From: an uncultured Clostridia bacterium
GTDB taxonomy: Bacteria > Bacillota > Clostridia > Christensenellales > Pumilibacteraceae
Length of the DNA: 51,726 bases
Assembly (NCBI GenBank): GCA_947632125.1
Contig: CANRNV010000005.1
Location: forward strand, 1-51,726
Reading direction: 5' to 3'
Shown here: piece by piece, positions 25,981 through 32,826 of the stretch
Layout: every line of letters begins with the position of its first letter
Numbering within the stretch: position 1 is the stretch's first letter
The notes under the pieces: generated by a model
The model's database searches: none
What the model was told of the DNA's origin: nothing
The model's input: the letters and a program-made list of their open reading frames with translations, nothing else
Translations under genes and position numbers: made by a program

Positions 25981-26020
25981 GAACAAGCAGTTTGGGTTTC
26001 CAAGCCGCTTGTTCTTTTTT
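25981..26020 (+). terminator. Island-type terminator after the Hint gene (left)
   Basis: GAACAAGC...TTTGG (25981-25995) pairs with CCAAGCCGCTTGTTC (26000-26014) with one mismatch and two wobble-like positions, followed by a T run. The same hairpin sequence is used at 27473-27502 and 31733-31760. Confidence 0.8.
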
Positions 26021-26072
26021 GCTCTAAACATTTAATATCATTTTTGTACGTTTCTTGTTACATAGATATTCC

Positions 26073-26732
26073 TTAATCTTTTATCATATCCTCAACGGCA
26101 TCATTGATTACCGATTTATCGGAAATATCTTCTAAAATTATATAGTATTTATAGCCTTCATAATTGAAATAAGCAACTCCATAAGGCTTATTATAATTCC
26201 AATTTACCGCAAGTCCTTTTATTGTGGTATTTTTATCGCATTGTTCTTCGTAACGCACCATAGAATCCACTTCTATGTTTTGTTTCATTATATATAAATC
26301 AACTATGCTTCCGCTCCGACTATTGACGATAGTTTCTTGCAAAAATGAAATATCTACTTTATCATCTTTATTTATATATAGCTTTGTGTGAATTTCATCT
26401 GCATTATCGTACCAATCGATATATAAAAGATCCAAATTATTTTCGACGGCATAATCACGAACCGTGCAATCCATATCTTTTGGGAAAAAATCGCCTAAAT
26501 CGGAATACCTTGTCGGATTTTTCGTGCCGCTGTTCACTATCAAAGGCACGGCTACAATCAAACAAATTATTACCGCCGCAGCTGCCGCGCAAGATACTAT
26601 GCGTAGCGTACGCCTTTTCCCAACCGGTTCTTCGGCTGTTATATTATGTTTTTTTTCGAACTCATGATACATCTCGGTCTTTTTTTCTTTGTCTTGCTCT
26701 TCTATCAATTGATGTATGCCGCCTTTTTTCAT
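26073..26732 (-). CDS. Putative anti-sigma factor (single-pass membrane protein)
   Basis: A 219-residue protein. The cytoplasmic N-terminus (about 43 residues, charged: HQLIEEQDKEKKTEMYHEFE) is followed by one membrane helix (about residues 46-67, SCAAAAAVIICLIVAVPLIV) and an extracytoplasmic domain of about 150 residues with mixed alpha/beta content (YYIILEDISDKSV near the end). It is 81 nt downstream of an ECF sigma gene on the same strand, the classical position of an anti-sigma factor. No HxxxCxxC zinc motif is present, so it is not a ZAS-type anti-sigma. TAAGGAG precedes the ATG. Confidence 0.65.
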   Translation of the reverse strand: MKKGGIHQLIEEQDKEKKTEMYHEFEKKHNITAEEPVGKRRTLRIVSCAAAAAVIICLIVAVPLIVNSGTKNPTRYSDLGDFFPKDMDCTVRDYAVENNLDLLYIDWYDNADEIHTKLYINKDDKVDISFLQETIVNSRSGSIVDLYIMKQNIEVDSMVRYEEQCDKNTTIKGLAVNWNYNKPYGVAYFNYEGYKYYIILEDISDKSVINDAVEDMIKD

Positions 26733-26813
26733 AATTGCTCCTTAACCGATATTATTTCTTAAAATCGATATTCTATTGATATATATCAGACTTTATTTAT
26801 CGAAGTTTCTATT

Positions 26814-27335
26814 TTAATAAATTTCCTTTAATTCTTTCAAAGCATTTTTTAATCGCTTGCATACAGCCGACTTTGTTTTGCCTATTTTCTTGCCTATTTC
26901 TTCATAAGTCATATCCAAATAATAGTACGAAATCACTATTGATTTATCTTCGGGATCGAGTTTGTCGATAACATTACTCAGTTCTATATTTTGGTCTGTT
27001 CTTTCAAAAAAATCGGCGCATATATCGATTTTTTCTATTTCATCGACATTGTAAAATTTTTGATTTTCGGAATTTTCAGCATACGCCACCCGAGCGGCTA
27101 TCTTGCATAACCAATTATAGCCGTTCTGCTTTTCGTCAAATGCATTTATGTACCTAAACACTCTGTCGTAAGTTTCCATTACGACATCATCGCAATAGGA
27201 TTTATCGCGTAAATGCATTTTGGCTATTACAACGAGGTGATTAAAAGTCAAGTCGAACAACTCTTTATACCGAGATCGGTCGCCTTGTTTTATCCTCGTC
27301 AAACAGCGATTAACTTGTTGGGCATATTTCGACAT
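26814..27335 (-). CDS. ECF-type RNA polymerase sigma factor
   Basis: A 173-residue sigma-70-family protein with only regions 2 and 4. Region 2 contains YKELFDLTFNHLVVIAKMHL and DDVVMETYDRVFRYINAF, followed by NWLCKIAARVAY. Region 4 has LDPEDKSIVISYYYLDMTYEEIGKKIGKTKSAVCKRLKNALKEL; the second half is the helix-turn-helix for the -35 element. It probably controls surface or stress genes with the membrane protein encoded downstream. A TTGACT/TATAAT promoter lies about 78 nt upstream, so basal expression seems to rely on sigma-A. The ribosome binding site is weak (GGGG). Confidence 0.9.
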   Translation of the reverse strand: MSKYAQQVNRCLTRIKQGDRSRYKELFDLTFNHLVVIAKMHLRDKSYCDDVVMETYDRVFRYINAFDEKQNGYNWLCKIAARVAYAENSENQKFYNVDEIEKIDICADFFERTDQNIELSNVIDKLDPEDKSIVISYYYLDMTYEEIGKKIGKTKSAVCKRLKNALKELKEIY

Positions 27336-27352
27336 CCATTCCCCATAGACAA

Positions 27353-27366
27353 GAGCAATTTTGCTC
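27353..27366 (-). promoter_or_regulatory. Small inverted repeat in sigma-factor leader
   Basis: GAGCAA and TTGCTC around a 2-nt centre, 18 nt upstream of the sigma gene ATG; a second GAGCAAT lies at 27377-27383 and could pair alternatively. It could influence translation of the sigma factor. Confidence 0.35.
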
Positions 27367-27419
27367 GTTTAACAAAGAGCAATATGTTCATAATCTGTGC
27401 CTTTACTTTTGTTATATAT

Positions 27420-27448
27420 ATTATAATTCCATATTTTGAAAAAGTCAA
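27420..27448 (-). promoter_or_regulatory. Promoter of the ECF sigma operon
   Basis: On the minus strand, TTGACT (27448-27443), a 17-nt spacer and consensus TATAAT (27425-27420). Transcription would start near 27413 and read the sigma and putative anti-sigma genes. Confidence 0.75.
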
Positions 27449-27472
27449 TAAAGTGTTCATATTGAGCCACCT

Positions 27473-27502
27473 AAAAAGCGGCTTGGGAAACCCAAACCGC
27501 TT
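27473..27502 (-). terminator. Island-type terminator after the Hint gene (right)
   Basis: AAGCGGCTTGGG (27476-27487) pairs with CCCAAACCGCTT (27491-27502), ending in TTTTTA on the minus strand. It is the counterpart of the hairpin at 25981-26020, continuing the similarity just beyond the 498-bp inverted repeat. Confidence 0.8.
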
Positions 27503-27528
27503 GTCCTTTTGTTTAGTTGGATATTGGC

Positions 27529-28026
27529 TTTATGGTTAAGCAAAAAATGTTGCGTAACGATCTATTAAAGCCTGAATTTCTTCTATTGTAATCAAACCTT
27601 TACCTATTGAAACTTTAAGATATTGTCCGTTTACCGCTTCGAACATATCTTCGGTAAGACCGGAAACTTGCTTTGCCAATTCCTCATAGGTAAACAATCC
27701 GTATTGTGCAATATCCTCTTCCATAGCCGCTTCGTCATACTTCATTGTCGTGCTGTCTACTTCGAAGATGTTAAACAATCCGTCTATTCCACCGGGCATA
27801 GAAAGCATACCGTTTACATAGTAGCAAAGATGTCCGTATGTCACGGGGCTCCAAGCAGTTGTTTGTTCTTCCTTAATATTTACTTCGACAAGCTGCACTT
27901 TATCGGATACGGCATTTCCCGAGGCGTCCGCAGTCATCTTATTAAACCAATGACCTATATATTGGCTCGCACCCTCGTCGAGATAAACGTAGCGGTTCAA
28001 ATCATAATCCCAAAAGGCGTGTTCGC
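27529..28026 (-). repeat. 498-bp inverted repeat, right arm
   Basis: Partner of 25464-25961 in opposite orientation; five mismatches by eye. It codes for the C-terminal part of the second Hint protein. The 1.57 kb between the arms holds the sigma and putative anti-sigma genes. Confidence 0.9.
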
Positions 28027-29680
28027 CAATAACTTTGACTACATTACCGTCCGAAAATTTCAAATTAATGACAGCATACTTTTGGGTATCTTCTTTGTCC
28101 ACAAAAAGTATCGGAGCCTTATCGAATGATCCTGTAAACATATTCCACACAAGCAATTCCTCATCGCCCGTCAGTTCATTTACTGCCTTTTGTGATCCGT
28201 CCGAAAGAGTTATAAGGCTATCTTCCGCAACGCACGTACGAGGAGGTTCTTTCGCGTATACAGCTCTAATAGTTATAAATGCTCCCGGTTTTAAGTTTGA
28301 ATAAAATCTTTCAATTATCTCTTTAGGTGAATATACCAGTTCCTTTTCTTCCGTATAAGGCAACCAAGGATTTGTATCTGCATCGAAATCCACATATCCA
28401 CCCAAAATAATTTCCCAATAGCTGAAAAGTTTTTCGGAGTCTTCATAAGTCAAAGAATCGGCTGCGGTAAATGTATATTCAGAAGAATAACTAATTCCGT
28501 AATTGTTTAGCAATGTACGATGAACATCTTTTTCTTCGGAGTGTTTAGTTACCAAACAAACCGTGTAGGTGTACTCGTTCCAAACCGCATATAACGTAAG
28601 ATTATCCGTTTTATTATAAGAAGAATTTACCGCTCTTCCATTTGCGTCATAGTATTTAGTACTATAACTTGTCGTTCCGCCATAAAATCCGAGAAATACT
28701 CCGCCTCTATAAGAGGGAATAGTTATAGAGGGATATGAATCGCCGGCATAAACCGTTTTTGTGATTTTTTCTCCACTACCGTTATTCAAATCAAAAGTAA
28801 TGGTATACATCTTATCCCAATGAGCATATAAAGTTAAATTTGTAGTTTCGCTCCACTTTTTACCGGAGGTACCGTTACTGTTTGCATATTGAGTTCCACC
28901 GCTTATAGACGAATACCAACCTGCAAATCTATAACCCGATCGAGTAGGCACGGTTAAAGTGTAAGAAGAATCATATTTTACTTTTGCAGTAATTTCACTT
29001 TTCCCGTTACTGAAAGTTCCTCCATTGGCGTTTAATATTACTGAATATTCTATGGGATCCATATAGCCGTATAAAACCAAATTTCCATAAGAACCTTTAG
29101 CTAAAACATTGATTTTTTCTCCCGTATAAGATGAATTTTTATACCATCCTTGAAAATTATATCCTGTTTTATTGGGTTGGAAAAGAGTTTTGGACTTATC
29201 CGAAGTATAAGTTTCATTATATGTATAGCCGTCATAATGATATGTTATATTATAAGTAATAATATCGGCATTGATATAAAACTCCAAATCCGTAGTAATA
29301 GCATAAATGGCGCAATAGTAACTACCATTATCATTACGCTCTAATGCGATATTTTCACGAACTTTATCATTATACGTAGCTTCAACCTTTAACGTACTTA
29401 CATCGTAACCGTCTTTTACAAAAAAGCTTATTGCAAAATTACCGCCGTATTTTATGGTATTGTTTGCGTCAAGTTTTTCAAACCCCAAAACCCCCAATGC
29501 CTCGGGTTCGGTAACTCCATTTGTAACATAAGTTACTTTACAACGTTCTTCATTAGCCGAAGAAATACTATCAATTGTATTTTCGGCTTTTGTTGTCTTT
29601 GCAGATGTGATTTGTATCAAGCATAAGCACAGCGCAAATACAAATATCGCTGCAAAAACATGTCTTTTCGTTTTTGTCAT
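27536..29680 (-). CDS. Exported multi-B-repeat protein with C-terminal Hint domain
   Basis: A 714-residue protein from the ATG at 29680, chosen because AAGGAGG lies 9 nt upstream and a normal signal peptide follows (MTKTKRHVFAAIFVFALCL). Residues about 140-420 hold at least three InlB-type B-repeats: TGYNFQGWYKN, SGYRFAGWYSS and a variant GGVFLGFYGG, each followed by an LTLYAHWD-like strand. A Hint domain starts at Cys483 (CVAEDSLITLSDGSQKAV) with VKVIGEHAFW and YYVNGMLSM. No LPxTG, S-layer domain or C-terminal helix is seen, so how it is anchored is unknown. The Hint domain could cleave itself at Cys483 and free or attach the repeat region. Confidence 0.8.
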   Translation of the reverse strand: MTKTKRHVFAAIFVFALCLCLIQITSAKTTKAENTIDSISSANEERCKVTYVTNGVTEPEALGVLGFEKLDANNTIKYGGNFAISFFVKDGYDVSTLKVEATYNDKVRENIALERNDNGSYYCAIYAITTDLEFYINADIITYNITYHYDGYTYNETYTSDKSKTLFQPNKTGYNFQGWYKNSSYTGEKINVLAKGSYGNLVLYGYMDPIEYSVILNANGGTFSNGKSEITAKVKYDSSYTLTVPTRSGYRFAGWYSSISGGTQYANSNGTSGKKWSETTNLTLYAHWDKMYTITFDLNNGSGEKITKTVYAGDSYPSITIPSYRGGVFLGFYGGTTSYSTKYYDANGRAVNSSYNKTDNLTLYAVWNEYTYTVCLVTKHSEEKDVHRTLLNNYGISYSSEYTFTAADSLTYEDSEKLFSYWEIILGGYVDFDADTNPWLPYTEEKELVYSPKEIIERFYSNLKPGAFITIRAVYAKEPPRTCVAEDSLITLSDGSQKAVNELTGDEELLVWNMFTGSFDKAPILFVDKEDTQKYAVINLKFSDGNVVKVIGEHAFWDYDLNRYVYLDEGASQYIGHWFNKMTADASGNAVSDKVQLVEVNIKEEQTTAWSPVTYGHLCYYVNGMLSMPGGIDGLFNIFEVDSTTMKYDEAAMEEDIAQYGLFTYEELAKQVSGLTEDMFEAVNGQYLKVSIGKGLITIEEIQALIDRYATFFA

Positions 29681-29714
29681 TCTTATATACCTCCTTAGGT
29701 TATTTATTTCATTC

Positions 29715-29743
29715 ATTTTAATTTTCTTCTTATCAAAAGTCAA
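29715..29743 (-). promoter_or_regulatory. Promoter of the right Hint gene
   Basis: On the minus strand, TTGACT (29743-29738), a 17-nt spacer and TAAAAT (29720-29715); transcription would start about 28 nt before the ATG at 29680. Confidence 0.7.
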
Positions 29744-29758
29744 TGGCTTGACCTCTAC

Positions 29759-29794
29759 TTGGCATATTGTGCCAAGTTTTTGGCACAATATGCC
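29759..29794. promoter_or_regulatory. Palindromic operator or hairpin between divergent promoters
   Basis: GGCATATTGTGCCA (29761-29774) and TGGCACAATATGCC (29781-29794) form a perfect 14-bp inverted repeat. Each arm is itself palindromic around TTGGCA...TGCCAA. It lies between the -35 boxes of two divergent exported-protein genes, a natural place for a shared regulator. Confidence 0.6.
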
Positions 29795-29811
29795 GAATTC
29801 GATAATTACTA

Positions 29812-29840
29812 TTGATTTTTGGGTTTCAATACAATATAAT
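29812..29840 (+). promoter_or_regulatory. Promoter of the HExxH protein gene (leaderless)
   Basis: TTGATT (29812-29817), a 17-nt spacer and consensus TATAAT (29835-29840). The ATG is at 29848, just where transcription should start, and there is no ribosome binding site, so the mRNA is probably leaderless. Confidence 0.65.
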
Positions 29841-29847
29841 TGTATAT

Positions 29848-31236
29848 ATGAAAAAAATTATTATATCTGTTTCTTTATCCATAACGGCAATTGCATTTAC
29901 AGCTATTTTGGTGTTTGTAATATTGCCCGCTTATTACAATAAACCCGCTATTACTTTTACGGTTGAATATAGAGCACAGGAAAACGGATCCTTAGAGGGC
30001 AATACATCGCAAAATGTTGAGTTGGCAAAAAAAGCCACGCCCGTTACCGCCATTCCGAATTACGGATATAAATTCGTCAAATGGTCGGATGGCGTTACCG
30101 ACAATCCGAGAGTAGATAAAGATATTACCATGAACATTGACGTTACCGCCGAATTTGAAATGATCACCAAATCCTTTATCCTAAAAGACGCTAACGCAAC
30201 ATCATTTCTCACAAAAAAAGAGATTACGCTCAGCTATTTTGATACGACTTTGCCGGTCCCTCAACGCGTTAATTCTGTTTTCGACGGTTGGTATCTCGAA
30301 AAAGATTACAAAACTCAATCTTATAATATCCGGGTTTCGGATAAAGACGGTACTATTGTTATTGACAATGCTACCTTGATAAATAATAATTCTCCAAATC
30401 TTTACGCTAAATTTTCTTTAATTGAAGAAGCAAAATACAATATTTTGATGGTTTATACTACCAAAGTGGATGCTAAGTTTAAGCTTCGCCCCGATTCTTA
30501 TCAATATGGTTTCGGACAAGACGGTATAAGAGAAATAAAATACACCATGCCGGAAGTCGACAAACAAATTTGTCACTTGCTGACAGCTTACCTCGAAGAT
30601 TTACTTAATGCAATGTTTGCCGGACTTGTCGAATTTAACGTAGACGAATACTTTACCGTCCTACCCGTCACGGAAGATTGTTTTGATTACAGTCTATACA
30701 GCGTTGTGGGATATGATTATTCATTGAACGCTTATAACATTCCGGAGATTTCCGAAGATATGCTTAGCAACTATCAAAGCGTATTGACTACGGTTGATTT
30801 AGGTGATAAAGACTATGCTGTTCTTCATTTAGCAGCCGGATGTGCCCATGCAAAGTATGGCTGTATTTATTGGGATAGATGTATAGATATTTATAAACAT
30901 AGTGGAAATGAGATTTTAGAGTGGTTTACTAATCCCGAAGATCCCGCCTATGAAGATAGTTGGTTGGAACTTTTGGAAAGTTATGTTCATGAGTTAACCC
31001 ATACTATCGAAATGCAAACCTGTGTACTTGCCAAAATGCCATACACTTACCATGATGTTCTTTCCTTTTATGACAGTGAAACTTCATTTAAGCTATTCGG
31101 AAATAGATTTGAACACCTGGGAATAGCGTATTTATATCTATTACGCCAAATGGAATATAACGGCAAGGTGTACGGCTTGCCCTATGATTTTTGGCTGGGA
31201 AAGCGTGGCGAGGAAATTTGGGAATCAGATAGATGA
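29848..31236 (+). CDS. Exported B-repeat protein with HExxH metalloprotease-like domain
   Basis: A 462-residue protein with an N-terminal hydrophobic signal or anchor (residues 2-25). A divergent InlB-type repeat follows at about residues 35-105 (GYKFVKWSDGVTDNP is its core) and a second repeat-like unit near 120-190 (FDGWYLEKDYK). The C-terminal half has SYVHELTHTIEM (HELTH, a zincin motif, near residue 385) and several nearby acidic and Tyr residues that could be metal ligands. It is divergent from the right Hint gene and shares a palindrome with it. Function is probably surface or matrix proteolysis; the family is not recognised. Confidence 0.7.
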   Translation: MKKIIISVSLSITAIAFTAILVFVILPAYYNKPAITFTVEYRAQENGSLEGNTSQNVELAKKATPVTAIPNYGYKFVKWSDGVTDNPRVDKDITMNIDVTAEFEMITKSFILKDANATSFLTKKEITLSYFDTTLPVPQRVNSVFDGWYLEKDYKTQSYNIRVSDKDGTIVIDNATLINNNSPNLYAKFSLIEEAKYNILMVYTTKVDAKFKLRPDSYQYGFGQDGIREIKYTMPEVDKQICHLLTAYLEDLLNAMFAGLVEFNVDEYFTVLPVTEDCFDYSLYSVVGYDYSLNAYNIPEISEDMLSNYQSVLTTVDLGDKDYAVLHLAAGCAHAKYGCIYWDRCIDIYKHSGNEILEWFTNPEDPAYEDSWLELLESYVHELTHTIEMQTCVLAKMPYTYHDVLSFYDSETSFKLFGNRFEHLGIAYLYLLRQMEYNGKVYGLPYDFWLGKRGEEIWESDR

Positions 31237-31260
31237 TTTTTACATATGGTGCCCCACAAA

Positions 31261-31297
31261 AATAACTTGGCACGATGTGCCAAGTTATTTTTTATCC
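31261..31297. terminator. Bidirectional terminator between convergent genes
   Basis: Perfect 13-bp arms (31261-31273 and 31277-31289) around GAT, followed by a T run on the plus strand and with A-rich flanks on the other. The arms contain TTGGCAC/GTGCCAA, the half-site seen in the 29759-29794 palindrome. The stop codon of the HTH-like gene lies within an arm. Confidence 0.75.
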
Positions 31298-31623
31298 AAA
31301 GTTTCCAAGTTTCTTCGCAAAAACGCTTCGAATATCTGTAAGTATTTCTTTCGATACCTGTAAAATGTCCTTTTACTGTATCCGAGATTTTCGCAAGTAT
31401 ACCGATTTAATTGTCTTGTAACAAACATCTGCTCTATCGTAGCGATGTGAGATGTATTATGTTCATTGTCATAGGAACGAAAGTAGTCCAAAAAATCTTT
31501 GATGACCGCTTCTACGGTGTCGATATTTACGATATGCTTTAAGTTTTTATCGTTTTTATCGAAATATGTAGTCAAAATCAATTCCAATAAGAGTTCATTA
31601 AATTCATCTTGAATATCTTTCAT
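31285..31623 (-). CDS. Small helix-turn-helix-like protein of the island
   Basis: A 112-residue protein starting at 31623, where AAGGAG stands 7 nt upstream (an upstream in-frame start at 31647 lacks it). The N-terminal 65 residues are helical and acidic. The C-terminus, TRQLNRYTCENLGYSKRTFYRYRKKYLQIFEAFL, looks like a sigma region 4 or phage ArpU-type helix-turn-helix with a basic recognition helix. No known family could be assigned. It may regulate the island; the shared element at 31677-31711 lies upstream of it. Confidence 0.55.
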   Translation of the reverse strand: MKDIQDEFNELLLELILTTYFDKNDKNLKHIVNIDTVEAVIKDFLDYFRSYDNEHNTSHIATIEQMFVTRQLNRYTCENLGYSKRTFYRYRKKYLQIFEAFLRRNLETLDKK

Positions 31624-31676
31624 AATTTTCTCCTTAAAGCACACCACAAAAATCTACTTCTTTTGAAGTATATTAC

Positions 31677-31711
31677 TTTCACTTATATATCTATTAAACC
31701 AAGAAAAGTTT
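31677..31711 (-). promoter_or_regulatory. Shared island promoter-like element, copy 2
   Basis: On the minus strand AAACTTTTCTT (31711-31701) then TATAAGTGAAA (31687-31677), the same two 11-mers as at 22988-23025 with 3 nt less between them. It lies about 55 nt upstream of the HTH-like gene start. Confidence 0.45.
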
Positions 31712-31732
31712 TCTTGATTATTATTTTTGTAA

Positions 31733-31760
31733 TAAGCGGTTTGGAAAACCAAATCGCTTA
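31733..31760 (-). terminator. Island-type terminator after the small exported protein gene
   Basis: TAAGCGGTTTGG (31733-31744) pairs with CCAAATCGCTTA (31749-31760), with one wobble pair. It is the third member of the island's hairpin family; the following T run is poor. Confidence 0.6.
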
Positions 31761-31768
31761 CCGCATGC

Positions 31769-32218
31769 TTACATTTGGGTAGGAGTGCCGTCTATATCCA
31801 CCATCCAAATGCTCGTGAGTTTTTCTTTCCAAGACATATTGTCGACCTTGTAGTACATTCTCGCTCGCCAATAACGCCTTACATTATTGATGGGAGCCGC
31901 TACTCTTAAAGACTTACCCATATTCAGATCTTGGGAATGGGCACTTGCTTCCAAAGTCATATCCAAATAAGATTGCTCGTAAGTCAATGAAGAAAAAAGC
32001 TGTATGTACACATTTACACTTGCCGGAAATATGGTAAGCACATTCTTTACAGTGGCATATACTTCACCGTTTTCGGCGCCTATATTCAGCGTCAAATTGG
32101 TATAAATGCCCATAGGCTCCACTTCGTTCGCTTCGGCGTGCGCTTCGTAATTGGTATTTGGCACAAAGAGAAGTACTGACAAAGTAATCGCTACCAATAA
32201 AATCAATGTTTTTTTCAT
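31769..32218 (-). CDS. Small exported protein, unknown function
   Basis: A 149-residue protein with a clear signal peptide (KKTLILLVAITLSVLLF, cleavage near AHA-EA at residue 28). The mature part is beta-rich (YTNLTLNIGAENGEVYATVKN), with several Tyr and Trp residues, and ends with WMVDIDGTPTQM. No cysteines or anchor motifs are present. No family was recognised. GGAGG precedes the ATG and is part of a palindrome (32223-32244). It sits at the right end of the island, so it may be a secreted partner of the Hint or HExxH proteins. Confidence 0.6.
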   Translation of the reverse strand: MKKTLILLVAITLSVLLFVPNTNYEAHAEANEVEPMGIYTNLTLNIGAENGEVYATVKNVLTIFPASVNVYIQLFSSLTYEQSYLDMTLEASAHSQDLNMGKSLRVAAPINNVRRYWRARMYYKVDNMSWKEKLTSIWMVDIDGTPTQM

Positions 32219-32222
32219 AAAA

Positions 32223-32271
32223 ATAATCCTCCTACGAGGATTATTATAGCATTAGGTGTATGGTGTGTCTA
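32223..32271 (-). promoter_or_regulatory. Promoter with palindrome over the -10 edge and ribosome binding site
   Basis: On the minus strand, TAGACA (32271-32266), a 17-nt spacer, then TATAAT (32248-32243) with extended TGC. A perfect inverted repeat, ATAATCCTC/GAGGATTAT (32223-32244, 4-nt centre), overlaps the -10 edge, the transcription start and the GGAGG. It could bind a repressor or mask the ribosome binding site. Confidence 0.6.
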
Positions 32272-32320
32272 CCAACTTTTGTTTACATTTTGTCAATTAA
32301 ACTTTACATTTTACTCTACT

Positions 32321-32797
32321 CTATTGTTTTTTGTTCTTACGTATGTAAATTACAAGGATTATGCCCGAGGCGGCAAGGGCAATAAGCGAAAATACAAACA
32401 GTCCTATATACCCGCCCGGAAAAACATTTACGGAAAGCGTTTCGAACCCGCCCTCGTCGCTCGACAAAAGGGCAAGCACGGCAAAGGCAATCGTCAAAAT
32501 CGCAGCCAATCCGACAAAAACGCCGAGAGTTATTAATCCGACTTTTTTTGTCTTTGTTTTTTCGACAGGTTTTTCGTCAACTACGACAGGTTTTTCGTCG
32601 CCTATAAAGTGACTTATATCGACAGAAAACAATTCGCTTAGTTTTTTGACTTGCTCAAACCTTATATTGACCTCGCCCTTTTCCCATTTGCAGATCGTTT
32701 GCCTCGAAACGTCAATAAGTTCGGCGAGTTCTTCCTGCGAAAGTCCCTTAGCCTTTCTTAATTCGTATAATTTTTGCCCCAACTCTTTTTTATTCAT
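32321..32797 (-). CDS. XRE-family helix-turn-helix regulator with two membrane helices
   Basis: A 158-residue protein starting at 32797 (MNKKELGQKL). The N-terminal HTH reads LGQKLYELRKAKGLSQEELAELIDVSRQTICKWEKGE, a classic Cro/C1 type. A Lys/Val/Asp linker follows, then two hydrophobic segments (about residues 87-110 and 126-150), so it is a membrane-bound regulator. It follows the MFS transporter gene by 29 nt on the same strand. It may control that gene or respond to membrane state. The ribosome binding site is weak (AGGGA). Confidence 0.85.
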   Translation of the reverse strand: MNKKELGQKLYELRKAKGLSQEELAELIDVSRQTICKWEKGEVNIRFEQVKKLSELFSVDISHFIGDEKPVVVDEKPVEKTKTKKVGLITLGVFVGLAAILTIAFAVLALLSSDEGGFETLSVNVFPGGYIGLFVFSLIALAASGIILVIYIRKNKKQ

Positions 32798-32826
32798 TTT
32801 AGGCGTCCCTGCCTTTCGGGCGTAGA

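Noticed and set aside
25962..27528. Invertible promoter switch for the Hint genes
   Set aside because: The sigma promoter lies inside the invertible segment and no outward promoter near the arms would be redirected, so a simple on/off switch does not follow from the layout.
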